64,000 nucleotides of DNA from Ruminococcus sp. (GCA_017403985.1 JAFRDE010000013.1:99750-163749), one strand, 5' to 3'. Shown: positions 51,598-60,642, numbered from the stretch's first letter. Made by a program: numbers and translations. Notes: generated by a model not told the origin, from the sequence alone.

Positions 51598-52158
51598 TCA
51601 CATATCCGCGCTTACAAAATCTTCATGACGGTATGTGCTTACCCTTATTTTACCATAGGTTCGCTCTCTGTCAAGAGTAAATTTGTAATATTTTTGTAAT
51701 ATTTTATCATTTAATGCACTTTCACAAATAATAACCCCTGTTTTTTTCATTCTTTGTGCAATAATCGGCATGATTTCTTGTAAAATCCCCTTGTTATAGG
51801 GCGGGTCGAGAAAGGCGACGTCGAATTCGCGGGTCGTATTTTTGAGGTAAGCGACAGAATCCGCACAGACGACGGTCGCTAAATGTTGCAGGTTTGTAAC
51901 CTTTAGGTTGCGTTCGATGACCGCGATCGCCTTCTTGGAGCTGTCGATAAAAACAGCGCTTTTCGCACCGCGGGAAAGGGCTTCGATCCCCATCTGTCCG
52001 CTGCCGGCGAACACGTCGATAAAGTCGCGTCCTTCGATATCGAATTGTATGGAGGAAAAGATCGCCTCCTTGACCTTGTCGGTCGTCGGGCGCACAATAT
52101 CGTCGCCCTTCAGGGTTTCCAGTGCTCTGCCGCGGGCAGAGCCGGTGATGACACGCAT
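51598..52158 (-). CDS. rsmD: 16S rRNA (guanine(966)-N2)-methyltransferase
   Basis: The 186-residue protein starts MRVITGSARGRALETL, has the AdoMet-binding FIDVFAGSGQMGIEALSRGA and the catalytic motif IV FLDPPYNKG. RsmD methylates G966 of 16S rRNA. It is encoded with coaD, as in most Firmicutes. Confidence 0.95.
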   Translation of the reverse strand: MRVITGSARGRALETLKGDDIVRPTTDKVKEAIFSSIQFDIEGRDFIDVFAGSGQMGIEALSRGAKSAVFIDSSKKAIAVIERNLKVTNLQHLATVVCADSVAYLKNTTREFDVAFLDPPYNKGILQEIMPIIAQRMKKTGVIICESALNDKILQKYYKFTLDRERTYGKIRVSTYRHEDFVSADM

Positions 52159-52181
52159 GATGTCCCTCCGTTATCACTAAG

Positions 52182-52631
52182 CTACTCTCTTTGCTTTTTG
52201 CTGAATCTGATCAGCATGATCCGATCAAATATTGTCAGCACATATGTCAGATAGAATACGATCAAATAAATGATCTCATTGTTTTTGATCGGATATGGGT
52301 CGCCTATCTTTGACAACTCTACCACAGTTACAATCAAAAACATCGGAAGCAGTAAGAGGATATCCGCTCCGTGAACGATCAGCGGATGCTTGATGGTCAA
52401 ATGCTTTTTGGCTATAATCAATCTGCCGGTAAAATGGTCTGCCAAAATAATAACAGCGATCACACCAAATCCGATCAGGTGATCTTTAGCGCCATATTCC
52501 CTCTGCGGCTTAAAAAAACGATCCCACAATATGCAAAATAAGGCAAGAGTCATCATTAAATGGATCGCGATCATGACGATATAACTGATAACAACAGAAG
52601 CTTTAAATGAGCTTGTGTTATGATTCCTCAT
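52182..52631 (-). CDS. Four-segment integral membrane protein (unknown)
   Basis: The 149-residue protein has four membrane segments (about 13-35, 48-66, 82-105, 120-140) and a charged C-terminus, SKKQRE. GGAGGAAAACGC precedes the ATG. I do not recognise the family. Its stop lies 23 bp before rsmD, so it may be the first gene of that operon. Confidence 0.7.
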   Translation of the reverse strand: MRNHNTSSFKASVVISYIVMIAIHLMMTLALFCILWDRFFKPQREYGAKDHLIGFGVIAVIILADHFTGRLIIAKKHLTIKHPLIVHGADILLLLPMFLIVTVVELSKIGDPYPIKNNEIIYLIVFYLTYVLTIFDRIMLIRFSKKQRE

Positions 52632-52691
52632 GCGTTTTCCTCCGGTTTCTCGAAAATATGACTATATCGTGATGTTGAGCAGGGCGTTTCC

Positions 52692-52767
52692 AAGGCTCCC
52701 TTTGGTAAAGGGAGCTGTCACCGAACGGTGACTGAGGGATTGTATCAATTGACCGAGCAAAGCGAGA
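52692..52767. repeat. Family A repeat, left border of the DUF559 element
   Basis: GGCTCCCTTTGGTAAAGGGA GC, GTCACCGAACGGTGAC and TGAGGGATTGTATCAATTGA followed by CCGAGCAAAGCGAG. The DUF559 stop codon lies 4 bp from its right edge. The copy at 53171-53259 is inverted relative to it. Confidence 0.9.
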
Positions 52768-52771
52768 ATCC

Positions 52772-53155
52772 TTATTCCTGCAGAGCCTTTATTCTCGCAG
52801 TAACATGATAATCAATATCATCACACACTTCCTTAAAGCGCGTATGGATATCCCTGTTGTTGTATCTCAGCACTACAATCCCGTGTTTATTCAGATAATC
52901 CGTTCTTTCAGCGTCATAAAAGAGCGCTTCTTCTTCATAATGCTGCGAACCGTCTATCTCAATCACCAGTTTGGCTTTCGGACAGTAAAAATCCACAATA
53001 TACTTCCCGATAGTCTTTTGTCGCGTAAAAGCGACTCCGAATGTCTGACGGTACGGCTTCAGATAATCATACCAAAGATGCTTTTCTTCTTTGGTCATAT
53101 TCTTTCTGAGAGTTTTTGCCAAAGGCACATTCTCTTTGTTGTGTGTTCTATCCAT
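52772..53155 (-). CDS. DUF559 endonuclease-like protein inside an inverted-repeat unit
   Basis: The 127-residue protein matches DUF559, a PD-(D/E)XK/Vsr-like nuclease domain: RKNMTKEEKHLWYDYLKPY, then D55 in IVDFYCPKAKL, E66 and D68 in VIEIDGSQH, and RYNNRDI near the end. Domain and length are complete. The gene has a ribosome site (AGGAAGG) and is enclosed by two inverted family A repeats, 4 bp from the left one and about 16 bp from the right. Small DUF559 proteins occur widely in bacteria without proven function; Vsr acts on T:G mismatches. The context suggests that this protein is tied to its bordering repeats. Confidence 0.88.
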   Translation of the reverse strand: MDRTHNKENVPLAKTLRKNMTKEEKHLWYDYLKPYRQTFGVAFTRQKTIGKYIVDFYCPKAKLVIEIDGSQHYEEEALFYDAERTDYLNKHGIVVLRYNNRDIHTRFKEVCDDIDYHVTARIKALQE

Positions 53156-53170
53156 GAAAACCTTCCTGAA

Positions 53171-53259
53171 TCGGTTGGTCGCGAGATAACTCGCTCCATT
53201 GATACAATCCCTCAGTCACGGCTTGACGCCGCGACAGCTCCCTTTACCAAAGGGAGCCT
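53171..53259. repeat. Family A repeat, right border of the DUF559 element
   Basis: On the minus strand it reads GGCTCCCTTTGGTAAAGGGA GC, then GTCGCGGCGTCAAGCCGTGAC, TGAGGGATTGTATCAATGGA and GCGAGTTATCTCGC. It ends 1 bp from the uvrC stop codon. Confidence 0.9.
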
Positions 53260-53260
53260 A

Positions 53261-55093
53261 TTATTCCTCATGAAAATAGTTGTACACGCTCACCGCGGCG
53301 GGATGGGTCATACCGGGCGCCTGTTCGAGCTCCTCCGTCGACGCGTTGGAAATGTTTTTGATGGTTCTGAAGTAGCGCATCAACTCTTTCGCGCGCTTTC
53401 TGCCGATACCGGGGATCTCTTCCAAAGAGGAACCCAACGCCTTTTTTCTCTGCTGTCGGTTGAAGCCGATGGCGTAGCGGTGGACTTCATCCTGGATATT
53501 GGTAATAAAGGTATAGACGGCGCGGTTGGGACGGATCGCGATCTCGCCCGATTCGCTGACGATGGCGCGGGTGCGGTGGCGGTCGTCCTTGACCATGCCG
53601 AAGACGGGGATGCTGAGTCCCGACGCATCGATCACAGGCAGCACGGCGCCGACCTGTCCCTTGCCGCCATCGAGCAGGATCAGATCCGGCAGTCTGCCGA
53701 ATCCGTCGGTCTCCCCTGCTTCTTGCGCCTTTTTGTATTCATCCAGTCTGCGGGTCAGCACCTCAGCCATCGAGCCGTAGTCGTCCTGTCCCGAGAAAGA
53801 TTTGATCTTAAACTTGCGGTATGCACTCTTGAGCGGTCGGGCGTTCTCAAATACGACCATGCCAGCGACGTTGTCCGCGCCGGCAAAGTTGCTGATATCG
53901 TAGCTCTCGATGTATTCGGGCAGCTTGTCAAGACCGAGCAGGTTTTTCAGCTCGTCCAGAACGCTCAGCTGCTTACCGGTCACGCCCTTGAGCTGACCGA
54001 GGGCTTCGTAGGCGTTCTTCTGGCACATATCGACGAGATTCTTCTGTACGCCTCTTTGAGGAATATTGATATAAACACGCTTGCCCTTTTTTTCGGTGAG
54101 CCAAAGCTCTGTGTTTTCGATATCCTCGATCCCGCCGTCGAGGGCGATATGGGAAGGGATCTCATTCCTTAATGTATAGTAACGCAGGATGAACTGGGAG
54201 CGGAGATCGACCTCGTCATCGACGTCGTCGATGATGAAGTTCTCGGTATCGTACATGCGCGAGTCGTTGAAGCGCAGGACCGTCACGGAACCGCGGCTGC
54301 CCTCGCGGGCGAGCGCGATGACGTCCAGCTCGTCGATATGGATATCGACAACCTTCTGCTTATCGCGCATCTTCTTCATCGCGGCGATCTGGTCACGGTA
54401 ACGCGCGGCGCGCTCAAAGTCCAGCGCATCCGCGGCGGCGGTCATCCTCTCCTGCAGCTCCTTCAAGGTCTTAGAGCTGTCGCCGGAAAGATATTCGAGA
54501 GCGGATTCGACCCGCTCGTTATAGTCTTTCAGCTTGACGCGGCCGGTACACGGCGCGCAGCACTGCTTGATATGATAGTTCAGGCAGGGACGGAATCGTC
54601 CGAAATCCTCGGGGAACCGGCGATTGCAGGTCGGCAGACCGAAGATCTTGTTCGCCTCTTCCACCGAGGATTTGACATAGTAGCTCGACTTATACGGCCC
54701 GATATACCGCGCGCCGTCGTCGGCTTTTTGCAGAACATAGCTCAGACGGCGCCATTCTTCATTGGTAACGCGGATATAGCTGTAGCCCTTATCGTCCTTC
54801 AATAATATATTGTACTTCGGTGCGTGCTGTTTGATCAGACTGCACTCGAGGATCAAACATTCAAACTCACTGTCGGTGATGATGTAATCAAAGTCGTCGA
54901 CGTTGTCCACCATGCGGCGGACCTTTTCGGTGTGGTTGTTCTGGGAGCCGAAATACTGGCTAACGCGGTTTTTCAGTTTTTTTGCCTTGCCGATATAGAT
55001 GATCTCGCCCTGCGCGTTCTTCATAATATACACGCCCGGCTGCAGCGGCAAAGCCATCGCCTTGGCGCGCAGGTCCTTTAACTTCGGATTCAT
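53261..55093 (-). CDS. uvrC: Excinuclease ABC subunit C
   Basis: The 610-residue protein has the GIY-YIG nuclease domain (PGVYIMKNAQGEIIYIGKAKK), a UvrB-binding UVR motif in the middle (AADALDFERAARYRDQ), the RNase H-like C-terminal nuclease region with DGGKGQ and a terminal HhH pair (EEIPGIGRKRAKELMRYF). It makes both incisions in nucleotide excision repair. I start at ATG 55093, after GGGAGGTGAAACG; a Met five codons earlier would place this site in the coding region. Confidence 0.97.
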   Translation of the reverse strand: MNPKLKDLRAKAMALPLQPGVYIMKNAQGEIIYIGKAKKLKNRVSQYFGSQNNHTEKVRRMVDNVDDFDYIITDSEFECLILECSLIKQHAPKYNILLKDDKGYSYIRVTNEEWRRLSYVLQKADDGARYIGPYKSSYYVKSSVEEANKIFGLPTCNRRFPEDFGRFRPCLNYHIKQCCAPCTGRVKLKDYNERVESALEYLSGDSSKTLKELQERMTAAADALDFERAARYRDQIAAMKKMRDKQKVVDIHIDELDVIALAREGSRGSVTVLRFNDSRMYDTENFIIDDVDDEVDLRSQFILRYYTLRNEIPSHIALDGGIEDIENTELWLTEKKGKRVYINIPQRGVQKNLVDMCQKNAYEALGQLKGVTGKQLSVLDELKNLLGLDKLPEYIESYDISNFAGADNVAGMVVFENARPLKSAYRKFKIKSFSGQDDYGSMAEVLTRRLDEYKKAQEAGETDGFGRLPDLILLDGGKGQVGAVLPVIDASGLSIPVFGMVKDDRHRTRAIVSESGEIAIRPNRAVYTFITNIQDEVHRYAIGFNRQQRKKALGSSLEEIPGIGRKRAKELMRYFRTIKNISNASTEELEQAPGMTHPAAVSVYNYFHEE

Positions 55094-55109
55094 CGTTTCA
55101 CCTCCCATT

Positions 55110-55136
55110 CAGTGACCGGTGGTTAGTGATTAGCGG
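55110..55136. repeat. Family D repeat upstream of uvrC
   Basis: Diverged AGTGACCGGTGGTTAGTGAT units. Confidence 0.5.
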
Positions 55137-55193
55137 ACAGTAATCGGCGGGCTCCGCCCACACCTATTGATAATTCAACTATCCACTAATCAC

Positions 55194-55664
55194 TCATCGT
55201 TCATGCACATGCTTGCCGGTCATATGCTCGATTTTCAATTCGATCACAGCGCAGCGGTCGGCGTTTTTCGCGATATCGCTCTCGACCATTTCCCGTGTCG
55301 GAAAGTATTTTTGCCCTAAGAGGCGGAGCTTATCCGTCTTTTCCATTTCGTCGGCAACGATACGCAGTCTGCCGAAGACGGTTACGCTGTCAAAAAAGTA
55401 TGACCAGCCGTCGTCGGACAATCGCGGTTCGCCGAGGATGTTGAACGAGGCTTTATCACACGCTTTCAGCGCGTCGAGCTTGTGCCCCTCCTTCGCGGAA
55501 TGGAAGTACAGACAGCCGCTATCGTATACATAATTCAGCGGCACGGCGTAGGGATAGTCCTCGTCTCCGAGGAGCGCCAATACGCCGCGCTTACCGATAC
55601 AAAGTATCTTTTCACACTCTTCTGTTGTCAGCTGCTGCTTGAAGCGGCGCATTTTTCTGAACAT
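55194..55664 (-). CDS. Pyridoxamine 5'-phosphate oxidase-like flavin-binding protein
   Basis: The 156-residue protein has the split-barrel pattern of small PNPOx-like proteins: ILCIGKRGVLALLGDEDYPY, then AVPLNYVYDSGCLYFHSAKE and the FDSVTVFGRLRIV strand. Such proteins often bind FMN or F420 and act as reductases. I take ATG 55664, preceded by AAGGAGACTGTT. Confidence 0.87.
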   Translation of the reverse strand: MFRKMRRFKQQLTTEECEKILCIGKRGVLALLGDEDYPYAVPLNYVYDSGCLYFHSAKEGHKLDALKACDKASFNILGEPRLSDDGWSYFFDSVTVFGRLRIVADEMEKTDKLRLLGQKYFPTREMVESDIAKNADRCAVIELKIEHMTGKHVHER

Positions 55665-55702
55665 AACAGTCTCCTTAAAGTTTTCCACCGCTGTGCTCCT
55701 GC

Positions 55703-55745
55703 TTTGTGGGATTGCCACAGCCCCTGACGGGGCTTCGCAATGACA
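55703..55745. repeat. Family C dispersed repeat (half copy)
   Basis: TTTGTGGGATTGCCACAGCC and GGGGCTTCGCAATGACA; it lies at the 3' end of the C39-like gene. Confidence 0.7.
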
Positions 55746-55746
55746 T

Positions 55747-56562
55747 TTATAACAGTTTTGACGTATCCATCAGCACCAGCGAGAACTGACCGACCTCGTC
55801 GTATACGTTCTCGAAGCGTTCGGCGCTCTCCCAGCCGTCGTTGCCGTAGTTCCACGAGTCGGCGATCTTGACCTCATTGTCCGCAAGGTCGTAGCCGTGC
55901 AGACAGACGCAGTGCTCCGTATCGAACCACGGATAGTTCACGCCTTCGTACTCCTTATACTGCTCGACGCGGGGGCTGTAACGGTCGTAGGTCGTCCAGA
56001 TCAGCACGGGACAGCCCGCGTCGACAAATTTGTACAGCTCGTCCATGCTCAGCCCGGTGGTATCGAAGGGATAGAGCTCGGCGTCGTTTTCGTCGACAAA
56101 ATTCCAGACCGTCGTGACCATACCGGGCGGGTAGATGCCCGCGCCTTCGTAGAAGCGGCGGGGATTGCCGACGTAGCCGGTAACGAAATCGCTGCTGTAT
56201 ACCATGTAATCGTCGACGATATCGTCGATATCCAGATCATAGCCGAAATGGTTGATTGCCGCGGTCAGTGCGAGCGCTTCACATCCCGCCTGCATCCCGT
56301 TGAGCTGTCCGAGCGGCTCAACGTCGTCGATCACACCGAAGTTGTTTTTCAGCTCGGAGCCGAGGATCTGATCATAGCGCATCTGCGCCAGCTCGTCGAT
56401 GGTCGGCGGTTCCGTGGGCGGCTCTGTCGGCGGCGGAGTCGTCGCCTCGTCATATGTCGCCGTGTCCGCTGTAGCGGCGTCCGGCGTAGATTCGACATTT
56501 TTCGCGCATGCGGCGCAAAGCAGCATCGCCGCGATCAAAAATAACAGTAATACCTTTTTCAA
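55747..56562 (-). CDS. C39-family cysteine peptidase-like lipoprotein
   Basis: The 271-residue protein has a signal peptide with a lipobox LCAAC (C19), a Thr/Pro-rich linker and a Peptidase_C39_2-like domain from about 85: QAGCEALALTAAINHFG carries the candidate cysteine, DTEHCVCLHGYD the candidate histidine, and ADSWNYGND the Asp. Many such proteins are encoded in clostridia with unknown substrates. It may act on peptides in the cell wall. Its stop codon lies 2 bp from a family C half copy. Confidence 0.85.
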   Translation of the reverse strand: MKKVLLLFLIAAMLLCAACAKNVESTPDAATADTATYDEATTPPPTEPPTEPPTIDELAQMRYDQILGSELKNNFGVIDDVEPLGQLNGMQAGCEALALTAAINHFGYDLDIDDIVDDYMVYSSDFVTGYVGNPRRFYEGAGIYPPGMVTTVWNFVDENDAELYPFDTTGLSMDELYKFVDAGCPVLIWTTYDRYSPRVEQYKEYEGVNYPWFDTEHCVCLHGYDLADNEVKIADSWNYGNDGWESAERFENVYDEVGQFSLVLMDTSKLL

Positions 56563-56583
56563 AATTTACCCCATATGTAGTTA

Positions 56584-56614
56584 AGTGATCAGTGGCAAGT
56601 GACCAGTGACCGGT
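56584..56614. repeat. Family D repeat
   Basis: GTGATCAGTGGCAAGTGACC and AGTGACCGG units, downstream of mutS2. Confidence 0.6.
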
Positions 56615-56632
56615 TATTCATTATTGATATAA

Positions 56633-58981
56633 TCATTTCAGTTCTACGATCGTGACGCCGCTTTCGCCCTCGCCGAAGGTGCCGAGACGGTAGCTCCTGA
56701 CCGCCTTATGATGCCGCAGGAACTGCTGGATCCGCGAGCGCAGCACGCCGGTGCCCTTGCCGTGGATGATCGTCAGATTGTGGATATTGCTCAACATACA
56801 GCTGTCGATCGCGGCGTCGACGCTCATGATCGCTTCGTCGGCGGTCTGTCCGCGCACGTCGATCTCAGTCTTGGCGAGCGACTTGACGTCCTTGGTGACG
56901 GTACGCTCTCTGCGCTTGGGAACATTCACCTTATCTTCCTCGAGCAGCCGCAGGTTGCTGAGCTTGACGCGGGTCTTGATGATGCCCGCCTGCACCAGCA
57001 CGCTGTCTTTCTCGGGCTTTTCGAGAACGACCGCCTTTTTATCGATATCGAAGATCAGGACGTTGTCGCCGACTTTCAGCGGTCGGGGCAGTTTGTAGTC
57101 GCCCTGCTCGCTTTCCTTGATCGGGTCGGCGGTCTCTTCAAGCTCTTTCATATCAGCCTTGAACTTCGATTTCTGTTCCGCTTCGTATTTCTTTTCCTTT
57201 TTCGCCTGTTCCAGCTCGTTGATGATGGCGTATGCCTGCGCGCGGGTTTTGGCGGCGAGCTCCTGTGCCTTGTGCTTTGCCATATCGACCTCGCGCTTGG
57301 CGTCGATCTTGGCGCGCTCGAGCTCTTTTTCCGCCTGCGCCTGCATTTGCTGTGCGTCAAGGGTCGCCTGACGCGCTTTTTCGAGCTCGTCGGCAAGCTC
57401 TTTACGGCTGATCTCGAGGCTTTCGACCACGTTCTCGAACTGGCGGCTCTCGGACGAGGTCAGCAGCTTTGCGCGCTCGATCACATCGTCCTCCATGCCG
57501 AGACGCTTGCTGATTGCGAAAGCGTTGCTCTTGCCGGGCACGCCGATCAGCAGCTTATAGGTCGGGCGCAGGGTGGTGACGTCGAATTCACAGCAGCCGT
57601 TTTCCACGCCCGGGGTCTTTAAAGCGAATTCCTTGAGCTCCGAATAGTGAGTGGTGGCGGCGATCTTCGCGCCGCGTTCGCGGAGCTTTTCGAGGATCGC
57701 GACCGCCAGCGCCGCGCCTTCGACCGGGTCAGTGCCCGCGCCGAGCTCGTCGATCACCGCGAGGGTGGAGCGGTTGCACAGTTTTAATATCCCGATGATA
57801 TTCGTGATGTGTGCCGAGAAGGTGGACAGGCTCTGTTCGATGCTCTGCTCGTCGCCGATATCCACCAGCACGCGGCGAAAAACGGACAGGCGGGAATTAT
57901 CGCCCGCTGGCACCATCATGCCGCACATCGCCATCAGCGTCAGCAGACCGAGCGTTTTCAGACAGACGGTCTTGCCGCCAGTGTTGGGTCCGGTGATGAC
58001 CAAGGTATCGAAAGCCTCGCCCAGACGGATATTCGTCGGGACGACCTTGTCCTTGGGGATTAAAGGATGGCGCGCGGCTTTCAGCTCGATGACGCCGCTG
58101 TCGTTCATCACGGGCCGCACCGCTTTCATATTATAGGCGAGATGCGCCTTGGCGAAGATCAGATTCAATTCTACTAATGTATGGTAGCTGTCGATGATCT
58201 CCGACGCGCAGCCGGCGCACAGCTCGCTGAGCTCGAACAGGATGCGCTCGATCTCTTTTTCTTCCTCGCCCTGTAAGACGCGGATATCGTTATTGGCGTT
58301 GACGACGCCCATCGGCTCAATAAAGACGGTTGATCCGGAGGACGAGGTGTCATGTACCAGTCCCGCTACCTGAGAGCGGAACTCCTGCTTGACCGGCACG
58401 ACGTAACGCCCGTCGCGCTGGGTGATGATCGCCTCTTGTAAGTACTTCTGATAAGTAGACGAGTGGATGATCTTGTCCAGCACCTCGCGCGCCTTGGACG
58501 CGGCGATCCGTATTTTGCGGCGGATCTCACCGAGCTCGCGGGAAGCGCCGTCGCTGATCTCATCCGCGCCGATAATACAGGTCGTGATGCGGTCGCTGAG
58601 GTTCGGGTTGGTGTACAGCACGCGGAAGTAGCCGTCCAGCGAGGTGCTGACGCCGGCGCAGTGGGCGTGCCAGTCGCGCACGCCCTTGATCACCCGCAGG
58701 GCGCGGGCGATAGAGAGCAGCTCGGAGGTGTTCAGACAGCCGCCCGCCTCCGCGCGGCGCAGAGGATTCGCCACGCTGCTGATACCGCCGAAGGACGGCG
58801 CGCCGAAACGGCCGATCAGGATATGGGCGTCCTCGGTCTGGGTCAGAAGCTGCTCGACCTTATCGAGGCTGACCTGAGGTTCGACGGCAAGCGCCGCCTC
58901 CCCCGCCTCTTCGATTGAGGTCTCTTCCGCGAGCATATGTAAAATTTTGTCGAGTTCTAACGTTTTGTAATGTCGGTTCAT
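56633..58981 (-). CDS. mutS2: Endonuclease MutS2
   Basis: The 782-residue protein has the MutS core ATPase (Walker A ITGPNTGGKTVCLKTLG, then DIGDEQSIEQSLSTFSAH, and DELGAGTDPVEGAALA), a coiled coil and a C-terminal Smr nuclease domain (TIIHGKGTGVLRSRIQQFL). It suppresses recombination and rescues collided ribosomes in Bacillus. It is complete. Confidence 0.96.
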   Translation of the reverse strand: MNRHYKTLELDKILHMLAEETSIEEAGEAALAVEPQVSLDKVEQLLTQTEDAHILIGRFGAPSFGGISSVANPLRRAEAGGCLNTSELLSIARALRVIKGVRDWHAHCAGVSTSLDGYFRVLYTNPNLSDRITTCIIGADEISDGASRELGEIRRKIRIAASKAREVLDKIIHSSTYQKYLQEAIITQRDGRYVVPVKQEFRSQVAGLVHDTSSSGSTVFIEPMGVVNANNDIRVLQGEEEKEIERILFELSELCAGCASEIIDSYHTLVELNLIFAKAHLAYNMKAVRPVMNDSGVIELKAARHPLIPKDKVVPTNIRLGEAFDTLVITGPNTGGKTVCLKTLGLLTLMAMCGMMVPAGDNSRLSVFRRVLVDIGDEQSIEQSLSTFSAHITNIIGILKLCNRSTLAVIDELGAGTDPVEGAALAVAILEKLRERGAKIAATTHYSELKEFALKTPGVENGCCEFDVTTLRPTYKLLIGVPGKSNAFAISKRLGMEDDVIERAKLLTSSESRQFENVVESLEISRKELADELEKARQATLDAQQMQAQAEKELERAKIDAKREVDMAKHKAQELAAKTRAQAYAIINELEQAKKEKKYEAEQKSKFKADMKELEETADPIKESEQGDYKLPRPLKVGDNVLIFDIDKKAVVLEKPEKDSVLVQAGIIKTRVKLSNLRLLEEDKVNVPKRRERTVTKDVKSLAKTEIDVRGQTADEAIMSVDAAIDSCMLSNIHNLTIIHGKGTGVLRSRIQQFLRHHKAVRSYRLGTFGEGESGVTIVELK

Positions 58982-58988
58982 AATGATT

Positions 58989-59042
58989 TGGTGAATGGTT
59001 AAGGGTGAATGGTGAATGGTTGCGGGAGGGCTCCGCCCTCAC
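58989..59042. repeat. Family D-like repeat plus palindrome upstream of mutS2
   Basis: GGTGAATGGTTAAGGGTGAA and GGTGAATGG units, then a GGGAGGGCTCCGCCCTC palindrome. Confidence 0.5.
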
Positions 59043-59046
59043 CTGA

Positions 59047-59796
59047 TTAATATGATTGGATTGATTTATAAAATTGCAGGGTCGGGTAATCCTTCTGCGT
59101 CATATAGGCAACGTAGCGCTCGCTCGCGTTTGACAGCGGCGTGAGCAGTTCCTCTTTCAGCTCAAAGGAAAAAAGCTTTTCAAAATCCGCGTACACGGTA
59201 TGCCGCAGAGCGGTGACCGCCGCGATCGGCAGACGCGCTCCCTGAACGCCGAGCCTGTCCGCACAGGAAGAACAATACAGCTTGCCCGTATGCGGGACGA
59301 AAACCATCTCAGGCGCTTCGTACACGCCGCACTCGGCGCACATCACGAGGTCGGGCATATAGCCGCACAGCGTGATCAGGCGCATCTCGAAACAGGTCTT
59401 GATCTGCAGAGCGGGACGCTTTTGATGCGACAGCAGATACAGGGAATTGAGGATCAATCTCAGATGATCCGCTGCCTCCTGTCCCTCGGGGCACAGGTGC
59501 AGACACAGTTCGCAGAAGTACTGCGCAAGCGACATGTTCTCGATATCCTGACGCAGACCGACGAACTGCTCAAGCGCTTCGGCTTCATCGATGCTGTAGC
59601 TGTCGCGACCCTCGAATATCGTCAGCGCCGAGTATGACAAAAGCCCCGTGCCGGCGCACTTAGGGCTTTTGATATTTTTGGCGCCGCGCGCAAAGGCGCG
59701 CAGGATGCCTCGGCTGTCGGTCAAAACCCATACCAGTCTGTCACGCTCGCCGATATTCTGCTGTTTGAGCACCAGACCCTTGGTTTTGAACTTCAT
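59047..59796 (-). CDS. recO: DNA repair protein RecO
   Basis: The 249-residue protein has an N-terminal OB-fold (MKFKTKGLVLKQQNIGERDRLV) and a C-terminal zinc-binding domain with two CxxC pairs, CAECG and CSSC. It helps load RecA with RecR. Its first 19 codons overlap the end of the small gene upstream. Confidence 0.94.
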   Translation of the reverse strand: MKFKTKGLVLKQQNIGERDRLVWVLTDSRGILRAFARGAKNIKSPKCAGTGLLSYSALTIFEGRDSYSIDEAEALEQFVGLRQDIENMSLAQYFCELCLHLCPEGQEAADHLRLILNSLYLLSHQKRPALQIKTCFEMRLITLCGYMPDLVMCAECGVYEAPEMVFVPHTGKLYCSSCADRLGVQGARLPIAAVTALRHTVYADFEKLFSFELKEELLTPLSNASERYVAYMTQKDYPTLQFYKSIQSY

Positions 59797-59914
59797 CCTT
59801 ATCCTCTTTCAGCTCGCCGCTGTGCTTCGCGTACGAGATGGATTTATACTGCAGATAATCCAGCACGCTGCCGCTTTGCATAAACGAGTTCCACGCGTCT
59901 TTTTCGTCGATCAC
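59741..59914 (-). CDS. YqzL-like small protein preceding recO
   Basis: The 57-residue frame starts at GTG 59914 (MIDEKDAWNSFMQSGSVLDYLQYKS), preceded by AAAGGGTGATAT, and overlaps recO by 56 bp. Small YqzL proteins precede recO in many Firmicutes and contain a similar SVLDYLQYK-like element. Function unknown. A GTG at 59923 is an alternative start. Confidence 0.65.
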   Translation of the reverse strand: MIDEKDAWNSFMQSGSVLDYLQYKSISYAKHSGELKEDKDEVQNQGSGAQTAEYRRA

Positions 59915-60123
59915 ATATATCACCCTTTGCTTTCAATATAGGTATATTATACCTCCCGCGGCGGGTGATATTGCATGAAATATGTAGATGGTAAATCTTT
60001 GGAATCTTCTTCACTTTTCGCCGTATTATGACAGAAAATGATTTCACTCCGATTCTATCATAAAAGATATGACATAGCAAGAGAAATGTCGGGCAGCCAA
60101 CGATCTTTTAACCGTTACTCCCG

Positions 60124-60462
60124 TTACCTTAATTTTTTCAGATTGCTCAGCGCTTCCGCGTTGTTGCCGATGACCATACCGACCTTATCGCAGGTCTCCA
60201 TGTCCGCACAGGAGCCGCAGGTAGGAAAGCCTTTCGCGAGAGCGCACTGCCTGATCGGGCAAAGCGAATCGCAGTAGACCGTTTTGACGCCGTCGATACG
60301 GCAGCCGTCGCAGTTGATCATTTCGGGCGTGATCTCAACGCCGTTGAGCCACGACCATTCCTCTGCCACCTTTTTCCGCAGTGTATTGTCGTCGCTGACG
60401 GTCGCGAGGCGCGCTTCACAGGTCTCGCAGTTCAGTCCGCAGAATGCGATATAATCATTCAT
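60124..60462 (-). CDS. DUF3795 cysteine-rich protein
   Basis: The 112-residue protein has ten cysteines in the DUF3795 pattern: CGLNCETC near the N-terminus, CDGCR in the middle and CGSCADMETC near the end. Such proteins probably bind metal; their role is not known. I take ATG 60462, preceded by AGAGGG, over a TTG six codons earlier. Confidence 0.88.
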   Translation of the reverse strand: MNDYIAFCGLNCETCEARLATVSDDNTLRKKVAEEWSWLNGVEITPEMINCDGCRIDGVKTVYCDSLCPIRQCALAKGFPTCGSCADMETCDKVGMVIGNNAEALSNLKKLR

Positions 60463-60543
60463 GTTCTTCCCTCTTTTCAATGCTTATTTTATTCTACAAC
60501 GGATATATCAAAAAATCAATCGGCAAATTCCGCGATTACAGGG

Positions 60544-60572
60544 GTGACAATTCACATCCGGTATGCTATAAT
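60544..60572 (+). promoter_or_regulatory. Promoter of the ktrB-ktrA operon
   Basis: GTGACA (60544-60549) and TATAAT (60567-60572) are 17 bp apart. I saw no c-di-AMP riboswitch between this and the gene; only 70 bp separate them. Confidence 0.65.
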
Positions 60573-60642
60573 GAATTAGTTTCTGCGTTTGGGCGACTCT
60601 TCCGCCCGAACGGTCAATCAAGAAAAACGGCAGGGAGTACAT

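Larger units (their letters stand above)
52692..53259. mobile_element. Candidate DUF559-repeat mobile unit
   Basis: A 568-bp unit consists of a left family A repeat, the DUF559 gene and an inverted family A repeat, filling the space between the 149-residue membrane protein and uvrC. Both ends begin GGCTCCCTTTGGTAAAGGGA and share TGACTGAGGGATTGTATCAAT; the hairpin between them differs. No target-site duplication is obvious. The unit resembles REP/RAYT units, where a single nuclease gene sits between inverted REPs, but RAYTs are HUH proteins, which this is not. Confidence 0.6.
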
